This document shows, piece by piece, positions 1-6,103 of a stretch of DNA of 7,121 nucleotides (positions within the stretch are counted from its first letter, which is position 1; every line of letters starts with the position of its first letter). The stretch comes from Alistipes sp. Its GTDB lineage: Bacteria; Bacteroidota; Bacteroidia; Bacteroidales; Rikenellaceae. The notes under the pieces were generated by a model. It was not told the DNA's origin and made no database searches. It saw nothing but the letters and a program-made list of their open reading frames with translations. The translations under genes were made by a program, and so were the position numbers. The DNA lies in NCBI GenBank assembly GCA_017391435.1, contig JAFOYS010000178.1, positions 1-7,121 of the forward strand. The letters are read 5' to 3'.

Positions 1-124
1 ACAGTGTGTTGTGTCGGCTGAAAAAATTCACTCGCGCAGCGTTGGCTTTGGGCGGGCTCAGTATCCGAGCCTCACTGACTATGCTGACGAGGTGGATGTG
101 ATGAAATTCTTAGAGACTATCTAA
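1..124 (+). CDS. 3' end of an unidentified plus-strand gene (partial)
   Basis: Only the last 40 codons are visible. The frame starting at base 2 is open from the window edge to a TAA at 122-124 and reads as a plausible soluble C-terminus ending MKFLETI, with a central segment GFGRAQYPSLTDYADEVD. It fills the space up to the neighbouring gene exactly, as expected for a real gene in a dense genome. It is convergent with the glsB-like gene, and the two stop codons are directly adjacent. I do not recognise the family. A C-terminal tail of some enzyme is likely, but nothing visible fixes a function. The chance that this is coding is good but not certain, because 124 bases is a short sample. Confidence 0.6.
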   Translation, partial: QCVVSAEKIHSRSVGFGRAQYPSLTDYADEVDVMKFLETI

Positions 125-1027
125 TTACCACTTTGTATACCTATCGTACTTATCGTGATAGATGTCGTTAATGCTGATAAGAATACCCGTCTCATAGACA
201 CCTCCAAGCTCCTCATTTATAACCGTGTCAAAGGTCTTCATAGAGCTTGACAGGTTCATATATGCATTAAACAGTGGCGGGATAATCTCGTTATACTCCC
301 TAATAGCGTGGCGCAAGATGCAATAGTTCTCGGCGTATGTCTGGCCATTAAAGATCTTATCAAACTTCTCAGTGTCAATATTCATCTTTAGGGTGTGGAT
401 TCCCTCAAGAAGATGGTCATTATCAGGGAAGAACCTATAGAGGAAGTAGAAGAGCATATCTCTGGCCTCAGTGTTATACGACGAGTAGAGAGTAACCTTT
501 CCAAGCAGATATTTAGCCTCAGGATGCAGGGCTACAAGTGCGCCAATGCCGTCCCAAAGATTATCAAGGGCGTAGATGCTGCGTGCATCTCGTGAAGCCT
601 GATACTTTAACTGCACAAAGGCACGACCAAGCTCAATGGTATATGGGAGATAGTCCTCGCGGAAGAGTTCTGAGAATTTAAAGTAGTGCTCAGTAGAGAG
701 GTGACCAGGGCGCTGATCGTGGCTGATAATAAATCTATAGCCACCGATAATCTCCTGATCCTTAGGACTCCAGGCAATAAGTTGCTGATAACCATCTACA
801 GCAGTATCGTCCTCGTCCACATCCAGCTCCTCACCAGTACCTCCACCACCAGAGCGGAAAGCCTCCTCACGCAGACGAGCAACCTCGCGCATTAAGTTTG
901 GAGAGTGAAGAGCATCAAAAACATAGATCTCATTACCTCCGTGGTGGGTATCACGAATCTTCTCAAGCTTTGACAGTTCGCTGAGAATCAAATCTTTATC
1001 GACAGGCTCTATTATTTTTTTCATCAT
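125..1027 (-). CDS. glsB: GNAT-type N-acyltransferase, glycine lipid (commendamide) synthase GlsB-like
   Basis: The 300-residue product looks like the Bacteroidota branch of the OlsB-like acyl-ACP:amino-acid N-acyltransferases. Family knowledge: in Bacteroides, GlsB joins a 3-hydroxyacyl chain to glycine, giving N-acyl glycine (commendamide), the first step of glycine-lipid synthesis. Seen here: a REEAFR segment (54-58) followed by a Gly-rich then acidic stretch (60-74), the GNAT core strand IIGGYRFI (93-100), and ELGRAFVQLKYQ (132-143), which matches the ELGR cofactor/active-site region of OlsB proteins. There is no signal peptide, so it is cytosolic or peripheral at the inner membrane. The product begins Met-Met. 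The first ATG (1025-1027) overlaps the upstream acyltransferase stop as ATGA; the second gives TGATG. Either implies translational coupling. The specific amino acid used (glycine rather than ornithine or serine) rests on family context, not on a residue I can read. Confidence 0.8.
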   Translation of the reverse strand: MMKKIIEPVDKDLILSELSKLEKIRDTHHGGNEIYVFDALHSPNLMREVARLREEAFRSGGGGTGEELDVDEDDTAVDGYQQLIAWSPKDQEIIGGYRFIISHDQRPGHLSTEHYFKFSELFREDYLPYTIELGRAFVQLKYQASRDARSIYALDNLWDGIGALVALHPEAKYLLGKVTLYSSYNTEARDMLFYFLYRFFPDNDHLLEGIHTLKMNIDTEKFDKIFNGQTYAENYCILRHAIREYNEIIPPLFNAYMNLSSSMKTFDTVINEELGGVYETGILISINDIYHDKYDRYTKW

Positions 1028-1830
1028 TTAAGGTTGTGTTGCAGTTCGTATGCTCTTCTTCTGACTTCAAGGGCCTTTTCGGCAAAAGTTCCCTCTAAAG
1101 ACTCTACATCTATCGGTGCGCCAAAGACCACGCGGATATGTTTGCCCTGCTGGCGGAACATCTCATCAACAAGCAACCCCTGCTCGATATTTACACCTAC
1201 ACCGAAGAATTTTCTCAGCCTATAAAGTGTATAAAAACGCCACGAGAGCTGACCCTCTACATATACCGGCACAATCTTACGCTTATACTTCGCAGCATCC
1301 TTAATAAAGCGGAATTTCCACTCAGTATCTGTCACCTTGCCATCTATAGGTCTTGAGCAAGCACCCGCAGGGAAGGTTAGAATCTGCTTAGTCTCTGAAC
1401 TCAGAGCTGCATCGTAAATCTGAGAGGCCTGGCTGTTCTGACGACCAAATTTGTTAATCGGCACCCAATATGGTGCAAGAGGAGCAATAGCTTGCAACAG
1501 GTTATTTACTATCGCGCCAACATCCTCCCACTCTCGCTGCAACACCTGCAGAAGAAGCATTCCATCAAGACCTCCAAAGGGGTGGTTAGAGGCAAAAATA
1601 TATCGTTCACTCTTATCCAGCGGCACTGTAAAATGAGGTGTGCAACTCATTCTCCAAATGCTTAAGGCGCAATCAAGAGTCTGCTTGTGGTCAAGGCCAT
1701 CTAACTGCTCTAACACCTCATTTAACTCCTGCTGATGGATAAGTCGCTCAAGAGGTCGAGCAATAAAACCAGGGAGAGTCTTACCTGAACGCGCCTTGAT
1801 AATTCCTCGTATATCAACTTTTATTGCCAT
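1024..1830 (-). CDS. glsA: PlsC-like O-acyltransferase, glycine lipid synthase GlsA-like
   Basis: The 268-residue product belongs to the lysophospholipid acyltransferase (PlsC/OlsA) superfamily, in the form often labelled 'hemolysin' in Bacteroidota. Family knowledge: GlsA adds a second fatty acyl chain to the 3-hydroxyl of N-acyl glycine, making the mature diacyl glycine lipid. Seen here: the catalytic motif SNHPFGGLDG at 81-90, with His83 and Asp89 separated by five residues instead of the usual four. A substrate-binding motif FPAGACSR follows at 153-160 (classically FPEGTRSR), then a basic KFRFIKDAAKYKRKIVPVYV stretch (172-191) and the C-terminal IRVVFGAPI strand (232-240). There is no signal peptide; it probably sits at the inner face of the cytoplasmic membrane. 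It is the first gene of the two-gene unit and overlaps the glsB-like start. The ATG at 1828-1830 is the natural start. A phospholipid-type LPA acyltransferase is the alternative, made less likely by the glsB-like partner. Confidence 0.8.
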   Translation of the reverse strand: MAIKVDIRGIIKARSGKTLPGFIARPLERLIHQQELNEVLEQLDGLDHKQTLDCALSIWRMSCTPHFTVPLDKSERYIFASNHPFGGLDGMLLLQVLQREWEDVGAIVNNLLQAIAPLAPYWVPINKFGRQNSQASQIYDAALSSETKQILTFPAGACSRPIDGKVTDTEWKFRFIKDAAKYKRKIVPVYVEGQLSWRFYTLYRLRKFFGVGVNIEQGLLVDEMFRQQGKHIRVVFGAPIDVESLEGTFAEKALEVRRRAYELQHNLK

Positions 1831-1850
1831 ACAAATACATACTTACAAAG

Positions 1851-1858
1851 CAAAATTA
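1851..1858 (-). promoter_or_regulatory. Candidate -7 box for the glsA-glsB unit
   Basis: On the minus strand these bases read TAATTTTG, a fit to the Bacteroidota -7 consensus TAnnTTTG, about 20 bases before the glsA-like ATG. A start site some 7 bases downstream would leave a leader of about 14 bases. I see no TTTG at the expected -33 position (about 20 bases further upstream), so this is only half a promoter and could be chance in AT-rich DNA. Confidence 0.4.
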
Positions 1859-1983
1859 TTAAAAATTTCTCAAACTTCAGTAAGTAGAATTACCTATTTC
1901 CAACATTTTATCAACAAAACAGAACACTTTGCCACTACAAGGGCATATTGAATGCATATAAAACAAAGAATGTTTATACCCAA

Positions 1984-2015
1984 TTTGACATATTAATCAA
2001 AATTTACTACCTTTG
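1984..2015 (+). promoter_or_regulatory. Bacteroidota-type promoter (-33 TTTG / -7 TACCTTTG) of the Spy-like gene
   Basis: TTTG at 1984-1987 and TACCTTTG at 2008-2015 are separated by 20 bases, matching the primary sigma-factor consensus of Bacteroidota (TTTG, 19-21 bases, TAnnTTTG). Transcription would begin near 2022, leaving an A-rich leader of about 20 bases before the ATG at 2043. TTGACA also occurs at 1985-1990, but there is no well-placed TATAAT, so the Bacteroidota reading is better. Confidence 0.75.
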
Positions 2016-2042
2016 TTCTGTGAACATTAAAACAAAACGAAT

Positions 2043-2534
2043 ATGAAGAAGATTTTTGCAATTATCTGCGCAGCACTCGCTGTAAATATGGCATCAGCCC
2101 AGCCTCCGATGGGCGGACATCCTGGAATGGGTGGTGGAAGAGAGCAGGGACCAAGAAAAACCCCTGTAGAGCGCATTGCAGGCCTTGTTGAGGAGCTTAA
2201 GCTCACACCAGAGCAGGCTGAGAAGTTTGCACCGGTATATCTTGCCTATCAGGGTGAGGTTCGTAAGATTCGCAAGGACCTGAAAACCCTTATGGATAGC
2301 TACAATGGCAAGGAGATAGACGAGAAGCTCGCCTTCCGTATGGTTATGGATCAGCTCAATGCCGATGCTGACATTATCGCCTGCAAAAAGGAGTATATGC
2401 GCGTATTCAAGAATCACCTCACTCCAGAGCAGATGTCAAAGATATTTATGGTTGAACGCAAAGCTATGCGTCCTCACCGTCCAGATGGCGGACAGGGTCG
2501 CGGACCAAGAGGTGAGGGTGGACCAAGAGAGTAG
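2043..2534 (+). CDS. Secreted Spy/CpxP-like protein with two LTPEQ motifs
   Basis: The 163-residue product starts with a clear Sec signal peptide: MKK, a hydrophobic run (5-14), and an ASA site predicting cleavage after Ala19. There is no lipobox cysteine, so it is probably periplasmic. The mature protein has a Gly/Pro/Arg-rich N-terminal linker (20-40), a charged helical core (about 41-140), and a Gly/Pro/Arg-rich tail (143-163). The core carries two copies of LTPEQ (54-58 and 126-130), the LTxxQ hallmark of the Spy/CpxP family. Family knowledge: Spy is an ATP-independent periplasmic chaperone and CpxP an envelope-stress modulator; the Bacteroidota members are mostly uncharacterised. The spacing of the motifs, one at each end of a helical core, agrees with the Spy fold. 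It has its own promoter and a terminator close behind, so it is probably monocistronic. Chaperone or metal-binding function is inferred, not shown. Confidence 0.75.
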   Translation: MKKIFAIICAALAVNMASAQPPMGGHPGMGGGREQGPRKTPVERIAGLVEELKLTPEQAEKFAPVYLAYQGEVRKIRKDLKTLMDSYNGKEIDEKLAFRMVMDQLNADADIIACKKEYMRVFKNHLTPEQMSKIFMVERKAMRPHRPDGGQGRGPRGEGGPRE

Positions 2535-2547
2535 ATGTAAATAAGAG

Positions 2548-2578
2548 AAAAATAGCGAGCCGTCGGCTCGCTATTTTT
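2548..2578. terminator. Bidirectional intrinsic terminator
   Basis: A perfect hairpin has 14-base arms at 2548-2561 and 2565-2578, with a GC-rich core GCGAGCC/GGCTCGC and a 3-base loop. An A-run on the left arm and a T-run on the right arm (2574-2579) give a T-tract after the stem on both strands. It lies between the convergent spy-like gene (stop 2532-2534) and the dusB-like gene (stop 2578-2580), so it can serve both. The minus-strand stop codon touches the base of the stem. Confidence 0.9.
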
Positions 2579-3603
2579 TATATATCGTGCGATAGTGGCG
2601 GAGGTACAACCTCTCCAAAGTCATAATCACCCCAACGCTCGGCAATAGATGAGATAGTATCTTGCAGTTCATCTACATCTGTCAGGGTTACAAGCTTCAT
2701 CCTTGTCTCCTTAAAGTTTGGCAGACCCTTGAAGTAGTTAGACAAGTGGCGTCGCATCTCAAACACTCCGACCTTATCGCCCTTAATCTCTACAGACTTT
2801 GCAAGATGCTCCTTTGCTATTGCAATACGCTCAAGAACTGATGGTTGCGGAAGAATCTCGCCCGTGTTTAGATAGTGTCTAATCTCGCGGAAGATCCACG
2901 GGCGACCATAAGTTGCACGGCCAATCATTACTGCATCTACGCCATAACGGTCAAACATCTGTTTTGCCTTTACAGCTGAGTCAATATCTCCGTTTCCGAT
3001 AATCGGAATATGAATTGTAGGATCGTTCTTAATCTTACCGATAAGAGTCCAGTCTGCCTCACCTGTATACATCTGGCAACGAGTACGACCGTGAATAGTA
3101 AGTGCGGCAATGCCCACATCCTGCAATCTATGGGCAATCTCCTCAATATTTTTACTCTCATCATCCCAACCAAGGCGCGTCTTAACTGTTACGGGCTTAC
3201 GCACTGCGTTTACAATCTGGCGCGTCATCTCAACCATAAGCGGAACATCGCGCATCATACCGCTACCAGCGCCACGACCAGCGATTTTTTTCATCGGACA
3301 GCCAAAGTTGATATCAATAACATCCGGATTGGCAGCCTCTGCAATCTTTGCAGCCTCTACCATCGGCTCTATCTGATTTCCATAAATCTGAATACCGACA
3401 GGGCGCTCAAAGTCAGAAATCTCAAGTTTCGCAAGCGACTTGCGAGCATCACGAATTAATCCATCGGAGGATATAAACTCAGTGGTAACCATATCTGCAC
3501 CAAAGAGTTTACACATATAGCGAAACGAAGGGTCGGTAACATCCTCCATCGGTGCAAGAAACAGTGCTCTATCTTGAAGAGATATATCTGCTATTTTCAT
3601 CAC
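2578..3603 (-). CDS. dusB: tRNA-dihydrouridine synthase DusB-like
   Basis: This is an FMN-dependent tRNA-dihydrouridine synthase, which reduces specific D-loop uridines in tRNA using NADPH in the cytosol. Numbered from the GTG, the N-terminal TIM barrel shows the FMN-binding start LAPMEDVTDPSFR (16-28), the active-site motif INFGCPMKKI (98-107) with catalytic Cys102, KTRLGWDD (141-148), IHGRTRCQMYTGEADW (170-185), and the phosphate-binding strands GNGDI (203-207) and IGRATYGRPWIF (227-238). A helical C-terminal domain follows (about 255-341). The length is normal. The longest frame starts with GTG at 3601-3603, overlapping the upstream stop by four bases; the next codon is ATG (3598-3600), which shares one base with that stop (TGATG). 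I favour the ATG, giving 340 residues. It is the last gene of the minus-strand operon and ends at the bidirectional terminator. DusB is favoured over DusA/DusC by the motif pattern; the exact target position is not readable. Confidence 0.92.
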   Translation of the reverse strand: MMKIADISLQDRALFLAPMEDVTDPSFRYMCKLFGADMVTTEFISSDGLIRDARKSLAKLEISDFERPVGIQIYGNQIEPMVEAAKIAEAANPDVIDINFGCPMKKIAGRGAGSGMMRDVPLMVEMTRQIVNAVRKPVTVKTRLGWDDESKNIEEIAHRLQDVGIAALTIHGRTRCQMYTGEADWTLIGKIKNDPTIHIPIIGNGDIDSAVKAKQMFDRYGVDAVMIGRATYGRPWIFREIRHYLNTGEILPQPSVLERIAIAKEHLAKSVEIKGDKVGVFEMRRHLSNYFKGLPNFKETRMKLVTLTDVDELQDTISSIAERWGDYDFGEVVPPPLSHDI

Positions 3604-4493
3604 TTCTTTCTATATATCTGATACGAATTAACTATATTTTGCCAAACAATATATGCCGTAGGTGCAACACAGGAGATAGGATTCAGGAACGACTGAGCCA
3701 TCCAGACAGCCAGCACAGTGTTTTTCTGACCCAAAGATTGCCCACCTGCGACTCTATCGCCATACTTTGCACCAATCTTGCGCCCAAGGGCAAACTGTGC
3801 AACACATATCACAGCAGCCACAGCTGCAAGAGCGATCTCTGTTACAAGATCCGTTGCACTATGGTCAATAACAAAGGCTGTTGTTCTACCCACAACAACC
3901 ACAAGCGAGACGAGCCATATATAGAATGATATACGACTATGGTCTGCCACCCACAGTGCCACCTTAGGCAGAGCAAAACGACACAGCTGACCCGCAACAA
4001 ACGGAGCAACGAGTAGCGGAGCTACCTTTGTAAGTATCTGAGTAAGAGTACACTCTCCATTTCCAACCCACGAGAGGATAAATGGAGCAACAAAGGCTGT
4101 TCCAATATTACAAAGTAGGCTATAAGTGGTCATATTCTCAATATTTGCACCCAGCATTCCACCTATAACCACTGCCGCCATAGCTATCGGAGCAAGGGCG
4201 CAGATCATTGCACCTTGAGCTATAGTCTGGTCAAGTGGCTCACAGAGGGTATAAAGAGCCATTGCACCGACAATCTGCGCAGCGAAGAGCCAAAAGTGCA
4301 TCATCGTAATACGCATCTTTGTAATATCTACCCTACAATAGGTAAAGAAGAGCATTGCAAATATCAGCACAGGAGTGAGCATCCCACAGCTCCAACTATC
4401 TACAGCAACTATCTGACGACACAACAGTGCGCCTATAACCATACCAAATGGCATAGATATAGTACGCAATGTATGTGACGACAATCTTCTCAT
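3600..4493 (-). CDS. Bile-acid:sodium symporter (BASS) family transporter
   Basis: The 297-residue product is a polytopic inner-membrane protein with roughly nine to ten hydrophobic segments, starting at about 13-30 and 36-52 and running to 272-288. Its length and layout suit the BASS fold of ten helices. Near the C-terminus GGQSLGQKNTVLAVWMAQSF (250-269) resembles the conserved QN-containing crossover segment of the family, where sodium and substrate bind. The ALAPIAMAAVVIGGMLGANI region (99-118) would be the matching crossover of the first half. Family knowledge: members move bile acids, other organic anions, pantoate or similar compounds with sodium. The substrate here cannot be read from sequence. 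The ATG at 4491-4493 shares one base with the stop of the hexosaminidase gene (TAATG), and the downstream dusB-like start overlaps its stop, so it lies inside a coupled operon. Another secondary carrier of related fold is the main alternative. Confidence 0.75.
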   Translation of the reverse strand: MRRLSSHTLRTISMPFGMVIGALLCRQIVAVDSWSCGMLTPVLIFAMLFFTYCRVDITKMRITMMHFWLFAAQIVGAMALYTLCEPLDQTIAQGAMICALAPIAMAAVVIGGMLGANIENMTTYSLLCNIGTAFVAPFILSWVGNGECTLTQILTKVAPLLVAPFVAGQLCRFALPKVALWVADHSRISFYIWLVSLVVVVGRTTAFVIDHSATDLVTEIALAAVAAVICVAQFALGRKIGAKYGDRVAGGQSLGQKNTVLAVWMAQSFLNPISCVAPTAYIVWQNIVNSYQIYRKK

Positions 4494-6100
4494 TACTCTA
4501 TTCCATTAAAGAAGTAAGGGGCATAGTTGAATCCCTTCTTATCGTACAGATTGCGAAGAATATGCATACGACGAGCAAAATCGTCATAATCTTTATTGCC
4601 ATACGACCAACCTGTCTCTGCAAGGGCTGCCACTCGAGGCAAAAGCATATGCTGGATATGGTCAAAGGTCGCAATATACTCTGTCCAGAGGTTAACCTGC
4701 ACACCCTTAATATACTGTTGCTGCTGCTCATTAAGCCCCGCGTATGGATCTAAAGAGTATGTCTTACGAAGAGTCACAGGAAAACGACCATTACCAAGAG
4801 GCTCACCATTTGCTTGAGGGTTTGATGTCTGGTAGTAGTCAATATAGCAGTGGGTATTTGGAGTCATAATAACATTATTACCCATCTTTGCAGCAGCAAT
4901 ACCACCCTTACTACCTCGCCAAGACATAACAGTTGCACTCTTTGAGATACCGCCCTGAAGAATCTCATCCCAGCCAATAATAGATCGTCCACGCTCATTG
5001 AGCCACTTCTCAACACGCTCCATAAAGTAGCTCTGAAGCTGATGCTCATCCTTCAGACCCTCAGCTTTGATGCGCTTCTGGCAGTGTGGACACTTTTTCC
5101 ACATATCTCGCGGAGCCTCATCTCCACCAATATGAATATACTTATATGGGAAGAGTTCCAACACCTCGGTAAGTACATTCTCTATAAACTCAAAGGTACT
5201 CTCCTTACCAGCACAGAAGATATTCTTACTAATACCCCAACGAGTCCACACCTCATATGGGCCACCAGTACAACCAAGATGAGGATAGGTTGTAAGCGCA
5301 GCAACGGCGTGGCCAGGCATCTCAATCTCTGGAATGACATCAATATATCGTTCAGCAGCATAGGCAACAACCTCGCGCACCTCATCCTGCGTAAATACAC
5401 CACCATAACGAGTACCGTCATACACCTTTGACTTGCGATTTCTTCCTATAAGAGTCTCATTGCGATAAGCACCAACCTGCGAAAGCTCTGGGTAGCGCTT
5501 AATCTCAATTCGCCAGCCTTGATCCTCTGTAAGATGCCAGTGGAACTTATTGATTTTATGCAGCGCAAGGATATCTATATAACGCTTTACCTCCTCTACA
5601 GTAAAGATATGACGGCAGACATCAAACATCGCTCCGCGGTACTCAAAGTGAGGTTTGTCTGAAATAGTTACAGCCGACAGAGCAAGTGAGTCCTTCACAA
5701 CTGGCGATGCAGCAGCAATCTGCAGCAGACTCTGTAAACCAAAGAATACACCACGCTCCGAGCCACCAACAATCCAAATACCCGCTTTGGTAATCTTAAG
5801 CATATACTGCTCTGACTCAAGAGTAGAGTCTACCGAGAGATTAATAGCACCCACGCGAGGTGACAACTTCTTGACAGACAACTCTCTACCAAGCACCCTT
5901 TCAAGGTCCTCAGCAAAAATTTCGCCCGCACGAACAAGACCTACACTCTCTGCGCGTACAACCGTTTTTGCAGACAGAACAAACTCTCCTTCTCCAGACT
6001 CACAGCTTACTGGACGAGGCACAATAACATTTGTATAATCAACCGCATAAACAGTTGTTGTACAAACGATTGCAAAAATTACTAAAAGTATTCGTTTCAC
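4493..6100 (-). CDS. Secreted beta-N-acetylhexosaminidase, glycoside hydrolase family 20
   Basis: The 535-residue product releases terminal beta-linked GlcNAc or GalNAc from glycans by substrate-assisted catalysis. A Sec signal peptide (1-19, VYA then cleavage) with no lipobox predicts periplasmic or secreted location. A GH20b-type N-terminal domain spans about 22-148, and the (beta/alpha)8 catalytic barrel about 150-500. Seen in the barrel: FEYRGAMFDVCRH (152-164) with the substrate-binding Arg155, KFHWHLTEDQGWR (185-197), PEIEMPGHA (257-265), and the catalytic HIGGDE (323-328) with Asp327 (oxazoline-stabilising) and Glu328 (acid/base). Aromatic site residues follow at Trp394 (SWRG), Tyr422 and Trp472 (LWTEY). 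All key residues are intact. The start is GTG (6098-6100), three bases after the upstream stop; no in-frame ATG lies within the signal peptide. There is no extra carbohydrate-binding domain. Likely targets are mucin or glycoprotein GlcNAc, chitobiose or peptidoglycan-type sugars; the choice is not readable. Confidence 0.93.
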   Translation of the reverse strand: MKRILLVIFAIVCTTTVYAVDYTNVIVPRPVSCESGEGEFVLSAKTVVRAESVGLVRAGEIFAEDLERVLGRELSVKKLSPRVGAINLSVDSTLESEQYMLKITKAGIWIVGGSERGVFFGLQSLLQIAAASPVVKDSLALSAVTISDKPHFEYRGAMFDVCRHIFTVEEVKRYIDILALHKINKFHWHLTEDQGWRIEIKRYPELSQVGAYRNETLIGRNRKSKVYDGTRYGGVFTQDEVREVVAYAAERYIDVIPEIEMPGHAVAALTTYPHLGCTGGPYEVWTRWGISKNIFCAGKESTFEFIENVLTEVLELFPYKYIHIGGDEAPRDMWKKCPHCQKRIKAEGLKDEHQLQSYFMERVEKWLNERGRSIIGWDEILQGGISKSATVMSWRGSKGGIAAAKMGNNVIMTPNTHCYIDYYQTSNPQANGEPLGNGRFPVTLRKTYSLDPYAGLNEQQQQYIKGVQVNLWTEYIATFDHIQHMLLPRVAALAETGWSYGNKDYDDFARRMHILRNLYDKKGFNYAPYFFNGIE

Positions 6101-6103
6101 AGG

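Larger units (their letters stand above)
1831..2042. other. Divergent AT-rich intergenic region
   Basis: These 212 bases separate the divergent glsA-like and spy-like genes and are the only substantial non-coding DNA in the window. They hold a well-formed plus-strand promoter (1984-2015), a weaker minus-strand -7 box (1851-1858), and an imperfect inverted repeat (1957-1978). I see no open frame worth calling, no tRNA-like or riboswitch-like fold, and no Shine-Dalgarno sequence before either start, which is normal for Bacteroidota. Confidence 0.8.

Noticed and set aside
55..71. Short hairpin GGCTC / GAGCC near the window start, considered as a terminator for the glsA-glsB unit
   Set aside because: The stem is only five pairs with a 7-base loop, has no T-tract on either strand, and sits inside the plus-strand coding end.
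1..124. Assigning the partial plus-strand gene to a pyridoxal-phosphate (class V aminotransferase or cysteine desulfurase) family
   Set aside because: The acidic C-terminal helix is only loosely similar, and no diagnostic residue is visible in 40 codons.
1985..1990. TTGACA considered as a classical sigma-70 -35 box
   Set aside because: No TATAAT-like element lies at a suitable distance, while TTTG and TACCTTTG with 20-base spacing fit the Bacteroidota consensus well.
2094..2417. A 107-codon minus-strand frame opposite the Spy-like gene
   Set aside because: The plus-strand frame has a signal peptide, paired LTPEQ motifs, promoter and terminator; the antisense frame has none of these.
3010..3459. 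A 149-codon plus-strand open frame opposite dusB
   Set aside because: It lies wholly inside a well-supported gene on the other strand. Its translation is rich in Cys, Asn, Ser and Thr with no domain-like pattern, and I see no promoter. It is a shadow frame.
5042..5431. A 129-codon plus-strand open frame opposite the GH20 gene
   Set aside because: It overlaps conserved catalytic-domain coding sequence on the minus strand and shows no recognisable motif.
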